A stretch of 11,989 bases of DNA, taken from positions 1-11,989 of the forward strand of contig JAZBPJ010000188.1 of the NCBI GenBank assembly GCA_036351575.1. Reading direction: 5' to 3'. Shown one piece after another: positions 1 through 7,332 of the stretch. The position numbers and the translations under genes were made by a program. Under the pieces are notes generated by a model. The model saw only the letters and a list, made by a program, of their open reading frames with translations, ran no database searches and had not been told where the DNA came from. Source of the stretch: JABDPF01 sp036351575 (GTDB taxonomy: Bacteria > Pseudomonadota > Gammaproteobacteria > Xanthomonadales > SZUA-36). The stretch's first letter is position 1. Each line of letters opens with the position of its first letter.

Positions 1-345
1 ATCGAACCCGCGTCCGCAAGTACTCCGCCGTTGGCTCTACATGCTTATCCGGTCTATTTATTTAATTGCGGGCTACCCGACAGGCAGGGAAAACCGGCAA
101 CGAGCCTGGATGAGTTTTAACGGATCCACGCCAGGCGCGCTTCACCGCGATCCCATGTGGGTCGACTCCCGTGATCCGGTCGCATGGGCACGAAGCCGGG
201 CGGAAGGCACCTCTACAGGTTTTTAAGCTGCGAGTGCGTAGTTGTCGTCGTTGGCAACTAAAAGTTTGCAATCAGTTTTACGAGTTGTTTGCAGCTCGGC
301 ATGCACCTCGGGTTTCGTTACCCGCGTCGAAGCCAGGTCGCCCCC
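1..345 (-). ncRNA. ssrA: tmRNA (ssrA), 3' end cut by window edge
   Basis: tmRNA rescues stalled ribosomes: charged with alanine and bound by SmpB, it swaps in its own short reading frame and tags the nascent chain for proteolysis. Read on the minus strand, the RNA starts at 345 with GGGGGCGACC, followed by CTGGCTTCGACG and the conserved GAGGTGCATGCCGAG block (about 298-313). A resume frame encoding ANDDNYALAA lies at 223-255. The T-arm is entered at the left edge with GGACGCGGGTTCGAT, which closely matches the E. coli tmRNA 3' domain. About 17 bases (second half of the T stem, acceptor strand and CCA) should lie outside the window, giving roughly 362 nt in total, the usual one-piece tmRNA size. 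Small open frames on both strands here are spurious. Identification comes from conserved sequence blocks; the pseudoknots were not folded. Confidence 0.96.
223..255 (-). other. tmRNA tag-peptide reading frame
   Basis: Within ssrA the minus strand reads TTTTAGTT then GCC AAC GAC GAC AAC TAC GCA CTC GCA GCT TAA, that is ANDDNYALAA and a stop. With the alanine carried by the tmRNA this gives the tag AANDDNYALAA. E. coli has AANDENYALAA, so the only difference is Glu to Asp at the fifth tag residue. The C-terminal ALAA recognised by ClpXP is unchanged. The TAG-pyrimidine-T just before the resume codon also matches the E. coli context. Confidence 0.93.
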
Positions 346-364
346 GTGGAACTTCAGGTTCGCT

Positions 365-393
365 ATTCTAACCTATTGACGCTGCGCCGTCTT
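365..393 (-). promoter_or_regulatory. Putative sigma-70 promoter of ssrA
   Basis: On the minus strand a TAGAAT hexamer (365-370, five of six matches to TATAAT) follows an AAGACG hexamer (388-393, keeping the central GAC of TTGACA) after 17 bases. Transcription would start near 358, leaving a 5' leader of about a dozen bases before the mature tmRNA end at 345, for RNase P to remove. The -10 is good and the -35 is weak. Confidence 0.5.
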
Positions 394-434
394 TTGCGCA
401 AAGTCATGTTCTATACATGGGGTCGGAGGGTGAT

Positions 435-836
435 GTGCGCAATGCCATGAACGTTTTTCACCTGGCCATTCCGAGCCGGGATCTGGAGGAATCAAAAAAG
501 TTTTACGTCGATGGCCTGGGCTGCAGGCTGGCACGCCGTTACGACGACCGCATCACCATCGACTTTTTCGGCGACCAGGTGGTCTGCCACCTGGCCCCGG
601 AGGAGATCGACAGCGAACCGCGCATGTACCCGCGGCATTTCGGCGTAACGTTCAAGCTGCGCGCTGACTTTGACCTTGCCCTGCAGCGGGCGATCGATGC
701 GGGACTTGAATTTTTTCGTGAACCCTTCGACCGCTTCGCCGGCCGCCCGGAAAAGCATTGCACGTTTTTTCTGTGCGACCCGTCAAACAACCTGGTCGAA
801 TTCAAGCATTACGATGACCCGCAGTTCATGTACTGA
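435..836 (+). CDS. VOC-family protein, extradiol-dioxygenase-like (COG3565-like)
   Basis: A small vicinal-oxygen-chelate fold protein of about 133 residues. Two beta-alpha-beta-beta-beta modules are visible. The three expected metal ligands of the fold fit His9 (in FHLAIP), His68 (in RHFGVTF) and Glu122 (in NLVEFKHY), so a mononuclear metal site is likely intact. The pattern, with DLEESKKFY after strand 1 and FFLCDPSNNLVEFK near the end, resembles predicted extradiol-dioxygenase-superfamily proteins rather than true glyoxalase I. The substrate cannot be told from sequence. Start choice: GTG at 435 has GGAGG five bases upstream (425-429). ATG 447 gives the most family-like N-terminus (MNVFHLA) but lacks a ribosome site. 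ATG 417 would add a poor leader. The gene diverges from ssrA and ends 18 bases before an ATP-grasp gene, so the two are probably co-transcribed. Confidence 0.85.
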   Translation: MRNAMNVFHLAIPSRDLEESKKFYVDGLGCRLARRYDDRITIDFFGDQVVCHLAPEEIDSEPRMYPRHFGVTFKLRADFDLALQRAIDAGLEFFREPFDRFAGRPEKHCTFFLCDPSNNLVEFKHYDDPQFMY

Positions 837-854
837 GCCTGACCGGGTGATCGG

Positions 855-2069
855 GTGAAAGTCCTCGTTGTCGCGACCCAGGAGATGGATGACCGCAAAA
901 CCCTGTGCGCGGTGCGTTCGCTCGGCCGAGCGGGATTTGACGTGACGATCGCTTCGGATGCATTCGAAGGACGGTCTTTTCATTCCCGTTACGGCAGATC
1001 ACGCCTACTTATTCCGCGCCCTGAGGGTGATGCGGGCACGTTCATCGAGGCCTTGCGTGAGCACATCCAGCGGGAAGGGTACGACGTCCTGCTTCCCACC
1101 ACCGACCTGACGACCATCATGCTGTCCCGGCATGCCGGGTCGCTGGATGACCTGGCCGCACTGCCTGTTGCGCCCCGGGCGGCTTCTGCGCTGTGCAAGG
1201 ACAAAATACAGCTCGCTGATTTTGCCGTTGAAAATGGAATTGAAGTTCCAAAAACACACTGCGTGCTGAGCGAAGATCAGCTGCGCGAACTGGCTGAAAC
1301 GCTGGACTACCCCGTGATATTCAAACCGCGCAAGGGCTCGGGTGGGGTCGGTACCCGCCTGGTACAGGACATGGGCGAACTGCTGGGTGCTTACCGGCAG
1401 CTGCCCCGCGCTGGCGAGGACGTATTTGATTTCACGCGGCCCCTGGTCCAGGAATTCGTGCCGGGTACGGTGCACGAGGTGAACGCTCTGTTCAACCGCG
1501 GCGAACCGCGCGCCCTGCTGACGCAGCGGCGTATCCTGAAATACCCCCGCTTCGGCGCCGGGATATACAACGAGACCACGAACGAGCCGGATCTCAAAGA
1601 ACACGCCGTCATGCTGCTGTCGGCGCTGAATTGGCACGGACCCGCCCAGGTCGAGTTTTTACGGCACGAGAAAACCGGGAAACCCTTCCTGCTCGAGGTC
1701 AACGGGCGATTCTGGGGCACGATGGACCTGTCCGTGGCGGCCGGCATGGACTTTCCCGTTCTGGCCTGCCGCATGGCGCGGGACGGTGACATTCCCGAGC
1801 AGATGGAATACCGAGTGGGATTGCGCTACCGCTGGCCGTTTCCCTACGCGATCCTTCACGCCCGGGAAAGCGGGCGCTGGCTGGGTGCGATACGTGATTT
1901 CCTTGTTCCGCGGCGGGCCACCCGCTCCGATCTGAGCCTGTCGGATCCCATGCCTCTGATCATGGAATTTGCATACACCGCGCGGCGCGTATGGCGACGG
2001 CGCGGCAAAGCTGTCGATCCGGTTGAGGAGTGGCGCAACGTCACGCGAAAAGACGGATTTGAAGACTGA
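855..2069 (+). CDS. ATP-grasp domain carboxylate-amine ligase-like protein
   Basis: A 404-residue cytosolic ATP-grasp enzyme. These enzymes activate a carboxylate as an acyl-phosphate and join it to an amine or thiol. The N-terminal pre-ATP-grasp Rossmann-like part starts MKVLVVATQ. Lys116 (CKDK) and Lys157 in FKPRKGSGGVGT (residues 156-167) form the nucleotide-binding lysines and glycine loop. EVNGRFWGT (281-289) supplies the Mg-binding Glu281 and Asn283 plus Arg285. It resembles the PylC/carbamoyl-phosphate-synthase-like branch of single-chain ligases. Residues from about 320 on form a basic, aromatic-rich tail (RWPFPYAILHARESGRW) that I cannot assign to a known domain. The start is GTG with only a weak ribosome site, but it gives the expected beta-strand start; the next Met (position 11) would remove it. 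It follows the VOC gene closely. The substrate is unknown. Confidence 0.85.
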   Translation: MKVLVVATQEMDDRKTLCAVRSLGRAGFDVTIASDAFEGRSFHSRYGRSRLLIPRPEGDAGTFIEALREHIQREGYDVLLPTTDLTTIMLSRHAGSLDDLAALPVAPRAASALCKDKIQLADFAVENGIEVPKTHCVLSEDQLRELAETLDYPVIFKPRKGSGGVGTRLVQDMGELLGAYRQLPRAGEDVFDFTRPLVQEFVPGTVHEVNALFNRGEPRALLTQRRILKYPRFGAGIYNETTNEPDLKEHAVMLLSALNWHGPAQVEFLRHEKTGKPFLLEVNGRFWGTMDLSVAAGMDFPVLACRMARDGDIPEQMEYRVGLRYRWPFPYAILHARESGRWLGAIRDFLVPRRATRSDLSLSDPMPLIMEFAYTARRVWRRRGKAVDPVEEWRNVTRKDGFED

Positions 2070-2204
2070 CATTTTTCTGCCCGGCATCATTCGCATCAGT
2101 TTTGCTTATGCCAGGGTCAGAAAATCCGTTCGATCCATGATTAACGTCATGAACTGAATTTGTCCCACGAAGTACACTTCAGGTATTCGAAAATCCCTCA
2201 TGCA

Positions 2205-2232
2205 TCGACCCGGTGCAGTCCGGGAATATATC
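2205..2232 (+). promoter_or_regulatory. Candidate promoter for the POR operon
   Basis: TCGACC (2205-2210) and TATATC (2227-2232) are spaced by 16 bases. Each matches its sigma-70 consensus at four of six positions. Initiation near 2239 would give a leader of about 70 bases before the start at 2309. The rest of the 2070-2308 interval holds no gene I can support. It contains small inverted repeats at 2169-2180 (GAAGT-AC-ACTTC), 2209-2224 (CCCGG/CCGGG), and an overlapping hairpin pair at 2248-2275. Confidence 0.3.
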
Positions 2233-2308
2233 TGCAGGCGACACGGCCTCCGACTGCCACGGAGCCATTTCGTGGGCCTCACAACCAGTACATGCAGGAC
2301 GAAACCAG

Positions 2309-4519
2309 ATGATCGAAATCAGGATTCACGGACGGGGCGGACAGGGCGGCGTCACGCTGGCCAAGTTGCTGGCTGCGGCCGAACACCGCGAAGGAAAGTC
2401 AGTGCAGGCGTTCGGTGTGTACGCAGCCGAGCGTTCAGGAGCCCCGGTACAGGCGTTTCTGCGCGTTGACGACGAGCCGATTCACAATCCGAACCAGATC
2501 TACGAACCCGACCACCTGGTGGTGCTGGATCCCACCCTGATATCGCCCGCGATTCTGAGCGGATTGAAGCCCGGCGGCTTCATCCTGATGAATTGCGACA
2601 AGTCGCCGAATTACTACGCGGCAGAAGAGCGGGCGAAGAAGTTTCGCATCGCAACGGTGGATGCCAGCAGTATCGCGCGCAAGCACGAACTGGGTTCAGC
2701 CAGCGTGCCCATCGTCAACACGGCGCTTGCCGGTGCCGCGGCGAAGCTTCTCGGCATGAGCCTGGAATCGGTGATCAATGCATTTTCGGATTTCGGCTTT
2801 GCTGCCGGCAACATCGACGCGGCGCGCGAAGCTTATGAACTCGTGCGCGTGCAGCGCAATGAACCGGAGCCCGGCGAGCAGAAAAAAGAACCCGGGCCGG
2901 CCGTCGACGTGCACAGCATCATCGACGGCAACAGCGGCGCGCCGCCCGTCATAAAGACCGGGCAGTGGGCCAATACCCAGCCCGCCTGGGAGAATTCGAC
3001 GCCGCCGTGCAATTTCATCTGCCCCGCGGGCAACGACGTGCAGGGCTTTCTCAAGGCGCTGGCCGACGAGGAGGTCGACCGGGCGCTGGGAATACTGCTG
3101 GAAACGACGCCGCTGCCGTCCGTTTGCGGGCGGGTATGCCCCGGGTTCTGCATGATGCAGTGCAACCGCTCCGAGATGGAGGGCCCGGTCAACGTGCGGG
3201 CATTGGAACGCTACGCGGGCGATCACGGCAAAGCCGCTGTCGAAAAACAAGCCCCGCGACCGCAACGGGTCGCGATCATCGGCGGCGGACCGGCCGGTTT
3301 GTCCGGCGCTTACCAGCTTGCGCGCCTGGGTTACGGGGTGACGATTTTCGAGGCCGGCGAGGAACTCGGCGGCCTGATGCGAACCGGCATTCCGTCCTAC
3401 CGGCTTCCGCGCGAAGCGCTGGAGCGGGACATCGAGCGCGTGCTGGCGCTGGGCGTCGATACCGTGTTCAACGTGCGCGTCGACCGCGAACGCCTCGCCG
3501 GGCTGACCCACGAATACGATGCCGTGCTGGCCGCCACCGGTCTGCAGACACTGACCTCGGTAGACCTGGGGGTCGACCTCGGTTCCGGTGCAAGCCGCGT
3601 CATGCAGGGCATCGAATTTCTCGAACAGGTCGCCGAGGACGGAATGGACGTGAGCGGCGAAAAAGTCGTCGTGGTCGGCGGTGGCAACACGGCCATCGAC
3701 GCGGCGCGCAGCGCTTTTCGCCTGGGCGCGGAATCGGTGCGCATCATCTACCGCAGGACGCGCGACGAAATGCCGGCCATCCCCGAGGAAGTGGACGATG
3801 CCATCGACGAAGGCATCCAGATCGATTTTCTCACCGCGCCGCAGCAGATTTCCCGTGATGCCGAAACCCGGAAGCTTTCCTGCCAGCGCATGGAACTGGG
3901 CGAACCCGATGAGAGCGGGCGCCGCCGTCCGGTCGCACTGCCGGGCTCTGATTTCGAGATTCCCTGCGACCGCGTGATCCTGGCCATCGGTCAGCGCGCC
4001 GACCTGTCGCTGCTGCCCGAGGATGCCGAGCTTTCTCGCCAGCAGCCTGTTGAAAATGGTTGCGACGCGCCGGTCTACCCGGCCGGTGACCTGCTGACCA
4101 ACGAAGGCACGGTCACCGCCGCGATCGGCTGCGGGCGCGACATGGCTCTGCTGCTGCACGAGCGCTTCAGCGGTGAGCGGCTTTATCACGACAAGCCGGC
4201 CGAGGAGACGGTCGTGCGCGCCGACGGCATCCGCATGCATCACTTTTCGATCCAGCGCCCGCAAGCGCAGGGTGCGCTGCCGCTGGATGAACGGCGCAGC
4301 TTTGAAGAGGTCCACCAGGGCCTGGAAGGCATCGAGGAAGCCAAGCGCTGCCTGAGCTGCGGCGTCTGCAATGCCTGCGACCGCTGCGTTACCTACTGCC
4401 CCGACGGAGTACTGCGGCGCGAAGGCAACCGGATCGTGTTCGATTACGATTACTGCAAGGGCTGCGGCATTTGCGTTTCGGAATGCTCCCGCGCCGTCAT
4501 TTACATGAAGGCCGGTTAG
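2309..4519 (+). CDS. Pyruvate:ferredoxin oxidoreductase gamma / GltD-like NAD(P)H oxidoreductase / ferredoxin delta fusion
   Basis: A 736-residue fusion. Residues 1 to about 182 are the POR gamma domain, with HGRGGQGGV near the start. A Pro/Glu-rich linker follows to about 215. Next is a GltD-type N-terminal iron-sulfur domain with Cys234, 238, 273, 277, 281 and 285 (PPCNFICPAG and CGRVCPGFCMMQC). The oxidoreductase core has an FAD loop (IIGGGPAGL, 323-331), an NAD(P)H loop (VVGGGNTAID, 455-464) and the C-terminal FAD motif (YPAGDLLTNEGTV, 590-602). The last domain is a 2x[4Fe-4S] ferredoxin: Cys684, 687, 690, 693 and 697 around CNACDRCVTYCP, then Cys716, 719, 722 and 726. It therefore supplies the CoA-binding and electron-transfer parts missing from the alpha and beta chains, plus a flavin route to NAD(P)H. 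Start: ATG 2309 has AGGA nine bases upstream and gives the canonical gamma N-terminus; an in-frame ATG at 2213 only adds unrelated residues. POR alpha follows after 13 bases. Confidence 0.93.
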   Translation: MIEIRIHGRGGQGGVTLAKLLAAAEHREGKSVQAFGVYAAERSGAPVQAFLRVDDEPIHNPNQIYEPDHLVVLDPTLISPAILSGLKPGGFILMNCDKSPNYYAAEERAKKFRIATVDASSIARKHELGSASVPIVNTALAGAAAKLLGMSLESVINAFSDFGFAAGNIDAAREAYELVRVQRNEPEPGEQKKEPGPAVDVHSIIDGNSGAPPVIKTGQWANTQPAWENSTPPCNFICPAGNDVQGFLKALADEEVDRALGILLETTPLPSVCGRVCPGFCMMQCNRSEMEGPVNVRALERYAGDHGKAAVEKQAPRPQRVAIIGGGPAGLSGAYQLARLGYGVTIFEAGEELGGLMRTGIPSYRLPREALERDIERVLALGVDTVFNVRVDRERLAGLTHEYDAVLAATGLQTLTSVDLGVDLGSGASRVMQGIEFLEQVAEDGMDVSGEKVVVVGGGNTAIDAARSAFRLGAESVRIIYRRTRDEMPAIPEEVDDAIDEGIQIDFLTAPQQISRDAETRKLSCQRMELGEPDESGRRRPVALPGSDFEIPCDRVILAIGQRADLSLLPEDAELSRQQPVENGCDAPVYPAGDLLTNEGTVTAAIGCGRDMALLLHERFSGERLYHDKPAEETVVRADGIRMHHFSIQRPQAQGALPLDERRSFEEVHQGLEGIEEAKRCLSCGVCNACDRCVTYCPDGVLRREGNRIVFDYDYCKGCGICVSECSRAVIYMKAG

Positions 4520-4532
4520 CGGAGGACAGTTT

Positions 4533-5699
4533 ATGAGCATGCAACTGGTTACCGGAAATCATGCGGCAGGTCATTCCATGAGCCTCGCCGGCGAAGCCAA
4601 TCGCACGGCGCGCGGCGCGGTTTGCGGCATCTATCCGATCACACCGCAGACCGAGATCGTCGAATACGTCGCCAGGTACCCGTTCAGCAAGGGCAGCGTC
4701 GTGCCGGTCGAGAGTGAACACAGCGCCATGGGCGTATGCCTGGGCGCATCGATGAACGGCGCGCGCTCTTTTACCGCCAGTTCCTCCAACGGCCTGGCCT
4801 ACATGGCAGAAAACGTGATGGTCGCGGCCTTTTACCGCCTGCCGATCGTCATGGCGGTCGTCAACCGCACCCTGGGTCCGCCGTGGAACATCTGGGCCGA
4901 CCAGGGCGATTCGCTGATGTTCCGGGATTTTGCCTGGGTGCAGCTGTACTGCGATACCAGCCAGGAAGTCGCCGACACGACCCTGCTCGCATTCCGCCTG
5001 GCCGAAGACCCGCGCATCCTGTTGCCGGTGATGGTCTGCATGGACGGTTTCATCCTGTCGCACACGGCAACCGAGGTCGAACTGGCCGAACAGCAGCAGG
5101 TCGACCGTTACCTGCCGGACTGCGAGGTTCCGCACCGCATCGACTCGGGGCACCCGGTTACCACCGGCGGCATGACGTTTCCGCAGGAAACCCTGGCGCA
5201 CCGGGTCGAATTACACGAGGCGATGGGCCGGGTTCCGGAAGTTTTCGAAGAGCACCGCAGGCAGTTCACGCAGGAATTCGGGCGGGACATGAAAGCGGCC
5301 GTGACACCGTACCTCGTCGAAGACGCCGAGACCGTGTTGATCACCTCCGGTTCCATTTCCACCACGATGCGGCAGGTCGTCGACAAGCGCCGCGAACGCG
5401 GTGAAAAAGTGGGCATGATCCGGATCAAGATGTTCCGGCCGTTCCCGGTCGAGAAGATCCGTTCGCTGCTGGCCGGAACGAAGAAGGTCGGCGTCCTGGA
5501 CCGCAACTGCGCCGCCGATCGCGGCGGCATTTTCTGGCAGGAGGTCTGCGCCGCGATGCAGGGGCAGGGCCATCCGCTGATCCAGGGCTACCTGACCGGT
5601 GTCGGCGGCAACGACGTCATTCCCAAGACGGTGCACGAAGTGGTCGATGACCTGGTGCAGCGCGAGACAGCGGGCGAGCCGGTCTGGAAGGGGTTGTGA
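4533..5699 (+). CDS. porA: Pyruvate:ferredoxin oxidoreductase alpha subunit
   Basis: A 388-residue alpha subunit of a 2-oxoacid:ferredoxin oxidoreductase, which cleaves pyruvate with CoA to acetyl-CoA and CO2, or runs in reverse, using TPP and low-potential electrons. The family signature YPITPQT is at 34-40, followed by VESEHSAMG (59-67). The conserved LGPPWNIWADQGDS stretch (114-127) and LLPVMVCMDGFILSH (163-177) favour pyruvate over 2-oxoglutarate. The C-terminal half (about 265-375) is the transketolase-C-like domain, with TSGSIS and KMFRPFP. Length is normal for a split alpha chain. GGAGGA lies six bases before ATG 4533. The stop overlaps the ribosome-site region of the beta gene, so alpha and beta are tightly coupled. 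Substrate by family resemblance only; other short 2-oxoacids are possible. Confidence 0.93.
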   Translation: MSMQLVTGNHAAGHSMSLAGEANRTARGAVCGIYPITPQTEIVEYVARYPFSKGSVVPVESEHSAMGVCLGASMNGARSFTASSSNGLAYMAENVMVAAFYRLPIVMAVVNRTLGPPWNIWADQGDSLMFRDFAWVQLYCDTSQEVADTTLLAFRLAEDPRILLPVMVCMDGFILSHTATEVELAEQQQVDRYLPDCEVPHRIDSGHPVTTGGMTFPQETLAHRVELHEAMGRVPEVFEEHRRQFTQEFGRDMKAAVTPYLVEDAETVLITSGSISTTMRQVVDKRRERGEKVGMIRIKMFRPFPVEKIRSLLAGTKKVGVLDRNCAADRGGIFWQEVCAAMQGQGHPLIQGYLTGVGGNDVIPKTVHEVVDDLVQRETAGEPVWKGL

Positions 5700-5701
5700 T
5701 C

Positions 5702-6616
5702 ATGAACGTAGAAAAAATTCCCATGAGTTTCGAAGAAGAATGCCTGCTGCGGCCCGGCAACACCAACTGCGGCGGCTGCGGCATGAGCAACGGCTTGACC
5801 ATGCTGGGGCGCGCGCTGCAAGGCGTGGAGTACTCGATGGTCATCCCGGCCTGCTGCGGCATCGTCACGGCCGGCGCTTACCCGACCACCAGTTACAGCG
5901 TTCCGGTGATCGCTTCCACCTTTGCATCGGCGGCGGCGTTTGCCACCGGGGTCAGCGAGGTCAACGGGCTCAACGATGAAGACGAACACAGCGAAGGCAA
6001 GCGTCACGTGATCTGCTGGGCCGGTGACGGCGGCACTTACGATATCGGCATGGCCACGCTATCGGCGGCCGCCGAGCGTAACGAGGACATGATTTACATC
6101 TGCTACGACAACGAGATATACGGCAACACGGGCGGGCAGAGAAGCTCAGCCACGCCGATGCGGGCGCGCACCGCGACCACCCCGGCCGGCAAGGGCGAAG
6201 GCAAGAAAAATATCGTCAAGATCATGGCGGCCCACCGCGTGCCGTATGCCGCGACGCTGTCCATTGCGCACCCGGACGATTTTCAGCGCAAGATTCACAA
6301 AGCGCTGAAGATCGAGGGCTTCAAGTTTTTCCTGATGCACTCGCCGTGCCCGACAGGCTGGAAAACCGAACCTGCCGAGACCGTTGAACTGGTTCGGCTG
6401 GCAGTACGCAGCGGTATTTTTCCGCTCTACGAGGTCTACGACGGCATCAATTTCCGCATCAACGAAGAGCCGGACGGCAGCGATCCCTCGGTTTATTTCG
6501 AAAAACAGCGGCGCTTCAAGGGCCAGGAACTGGACATGGACGCCGTCCGCCGGTACATCGACCACCGGCTGGATCGACTGCGCAGGCTGCAGAGCGTCAG
6601 TCACTTCGACGACTGA
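5702..6616 (+). CDS. porB: Pyruvate:ferredoxin oxidoreductase beta subunit (TPP-binding)
   Basis: A 304-residue TPP-binding beta subunit. Cys23 and Cys26 (NTNCGGCGM), Cys51 (ACCGI) and Cys216 (HSPCPTGW) are the probable ligands of the proximal [4Fe-4S] cluster. The thiamine diphosphate/Mg site is GDGGTYDIG (108-116) with DNEIYGNTGGQ (136-146). It pairs with the alpha chain directly upstream and with the fused gamma/ferredoxin protein to complete the enzyme. ATG 5702 is preferred because GGAAGGGG lies eight bases upstream, inside the end of the alpha gene. The GTG at 5696 overlaps the alpha stop and would add only two residues. The gene ends 14 bases before the stop of the convergent phosphoglycolate phosphatase gene, and I see no clear terminator hairpin between them. 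Confidence 0.93.
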   Translation: MNVEKIPMSFEEECLLRPGNTNCGGCGMSNGLTMLGRALQGVEYSMVIPACCGIVTAGAYPTTSYSVPVIASTFASAAAFATGVSEVNGLNDEDEHSEGKRHVICWAGDGGTYDIGMATLSAAAERNEDMIYICYDNEIYGNTGGQRSSATPMRARTATTPAGKGEGKKNIVKIMAAHRVPYAATLSIAHPDDFQRKIHKALKIEGFKFFLMHSPCPTGWKTEPAETVELVRLAVRSGIFPLYEVYDGINFRINEEPDGSDPSVYFEKQRRFKGQELDMDAVRRYIDHRLDRLRRLQSVSHFDD

Positions 6617-6630
6617 CGGCAGCAGGGGGG

Positions 6631-7332
6631 CTAGCAGGCCGGGTAGTACTCCGCGATCCGTTCCAGCGTGTCCAGGACACGGTCTGCGCCGAGCTGTTCA
6701 GCCGGCCTGTCCGTGTAGCCGTCCGCAACGACGGCGACCTCTCCGACGCCGGCCGCCCGGGCCGCTCCCACGTCGGCCGCTGAATCACCGATCAGCAGGC
6801 TCGAACCCGGTTCGACCCCGAGTTGCTCGAAGCAGGTTCGCACGGGCAGGGGATGCGGTTTTCGCTCGGCGGTGCTGTCGCCGCCGATGACGCTGTCGAG
6901 AAACGCGGCGAGCCCGAGAGAGGCCAGGATCTGCCGGCTGACTTTCTCATTCTTGTTGGTGCACAGCCCTTGCGGGATGCCGGCGCTCTGAAAGTGTTTC
7001 AGCGCTTCGATTGCACCGGGCATGGTCCGTGAACGATCGGTGGCGCAGGTCGCGTAGTGGGCAAGGAAGCCGGGAGTCAGCGCGTCGATTTCCTCGCTGG
7101 AGAGAGGCGCGCCGGCAGCGCGAAAACCCCGTTCGAGCAGCTTCGGCACACCGTGCCCGATCATCAGGCGAACGGCATCGACCCCGTGTTCGGGCAGGCC
7201 GCGCCGGGACAGCATGAGGTTCAGGGTCGTGGCCAGGTCCGGGGCGGAATCGACCAGCGTTCCGTCCAGGTCCCAGACGACGGCCGCCGGGCGGTGCCCG
7301 GCAGCCCTGTCGCTGTCGTCAGCCGGTGACAT
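6631..7332 (-). CDS. gph: Phosphoglycolate phosphatase (HAD superfamily), CbbZ-like
   Basis: A 233-residue HAD hydrolase that dephosphorylates 2-phosphoglycolate, the toxic product of RuBisCO's oxygenase reaction. HAD motif I is WDLDGTLVDS, with nucleophile Asp21 and acid/base Asp23. Motif II is Thr125 in CTNKNEK, motif III is Lys158 in ERKPHP, and motif IV is GDSAAD with Asp183 and Asp187. A helical cap lies between about 33 and 100. The ATG at 7330-7332 lies inside the end of cbbM, a 14-base overlap, with GGGAAG a few bases upstream within cbbM. Translational coupling to RuBisCO is therefore likely. The family alone would allow other small phosphate esters; position right after cbbM makes the phosphoglycolate role strong. 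It is the last gene of the minus-strand operon. Confidence 0.92.
   Translation of the reverse strand: MSPADDSDRAAGHRPAAVVWDLDGTLVDSAPDLATTLNLMLSRRGLPEHGVDAVRLMIGHGVPKLLERGFRAAGAPLSSEEIDALTPGFLAHYATCATDRSRTMPGAIEALKHFQSAGIPQGLCTNKNEKVSRQILASLGLAAFLDSVIGGDSTAERKPHPLPVRTCFEQLGVEPGSSLLIGDSAADVGAARAAGVGEVAVVADGYTDRPAEQLGADRVLDTLERIAEYYPAC

Noticed and set aside
272..278. Arg in place of the GKLRL lysine of FBPase considered as a lost catalytic residue (residues 271-275 of the protein, near 9880-9893)
   Set aside because: GRLRL is also found in other proteobacterial class I enzymes by my recollection, and all metal-binding residues are present. The coordinates given here are protein residue numbers.
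41..371. Three small open frames on both strands in the first 370 bases
   Set aside because: They overlap the tmRNA gene, whose conserved RNA blocks explain the sequence.
412..417. TATACA as a -10 element for the VOC gene
   Set aside because: No acceptable -35 lies 16-18 bases upstream; the TTGACG at 376-381 is 30 bases away.
2169..2180. GAAGT-AC-ACTTC inverted repeat as an operator
   Set aside because: It is only five bases per arm and is not placed near a convincing promoter; such repeats arise by chance.
2213..2308. An N-terminal extension of the POR fusion from an upstream in-frame ATG
   Set aside because: The 32 extra residues look like translated leader, the region holds hairpins and a possible promoter, and ATG 2309 gives the normal gamma-domain start.
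2200..2469. An 89-codon plus-strand frame overlapping the start of the POR fusion
   Set aside because: It is out of frame with the gamma domain, has no motif, and is compositionally typical of a shadow frame.
2696..4540. A long minus-strand open frame (about 614 residues) opposite the POR fusion gene
   Set aside because: It is an antisense shadow caused by high GC; it has no family motifs, while the plus strand carries clear iron-sulfur, FAD and NAD(P)H motifs.
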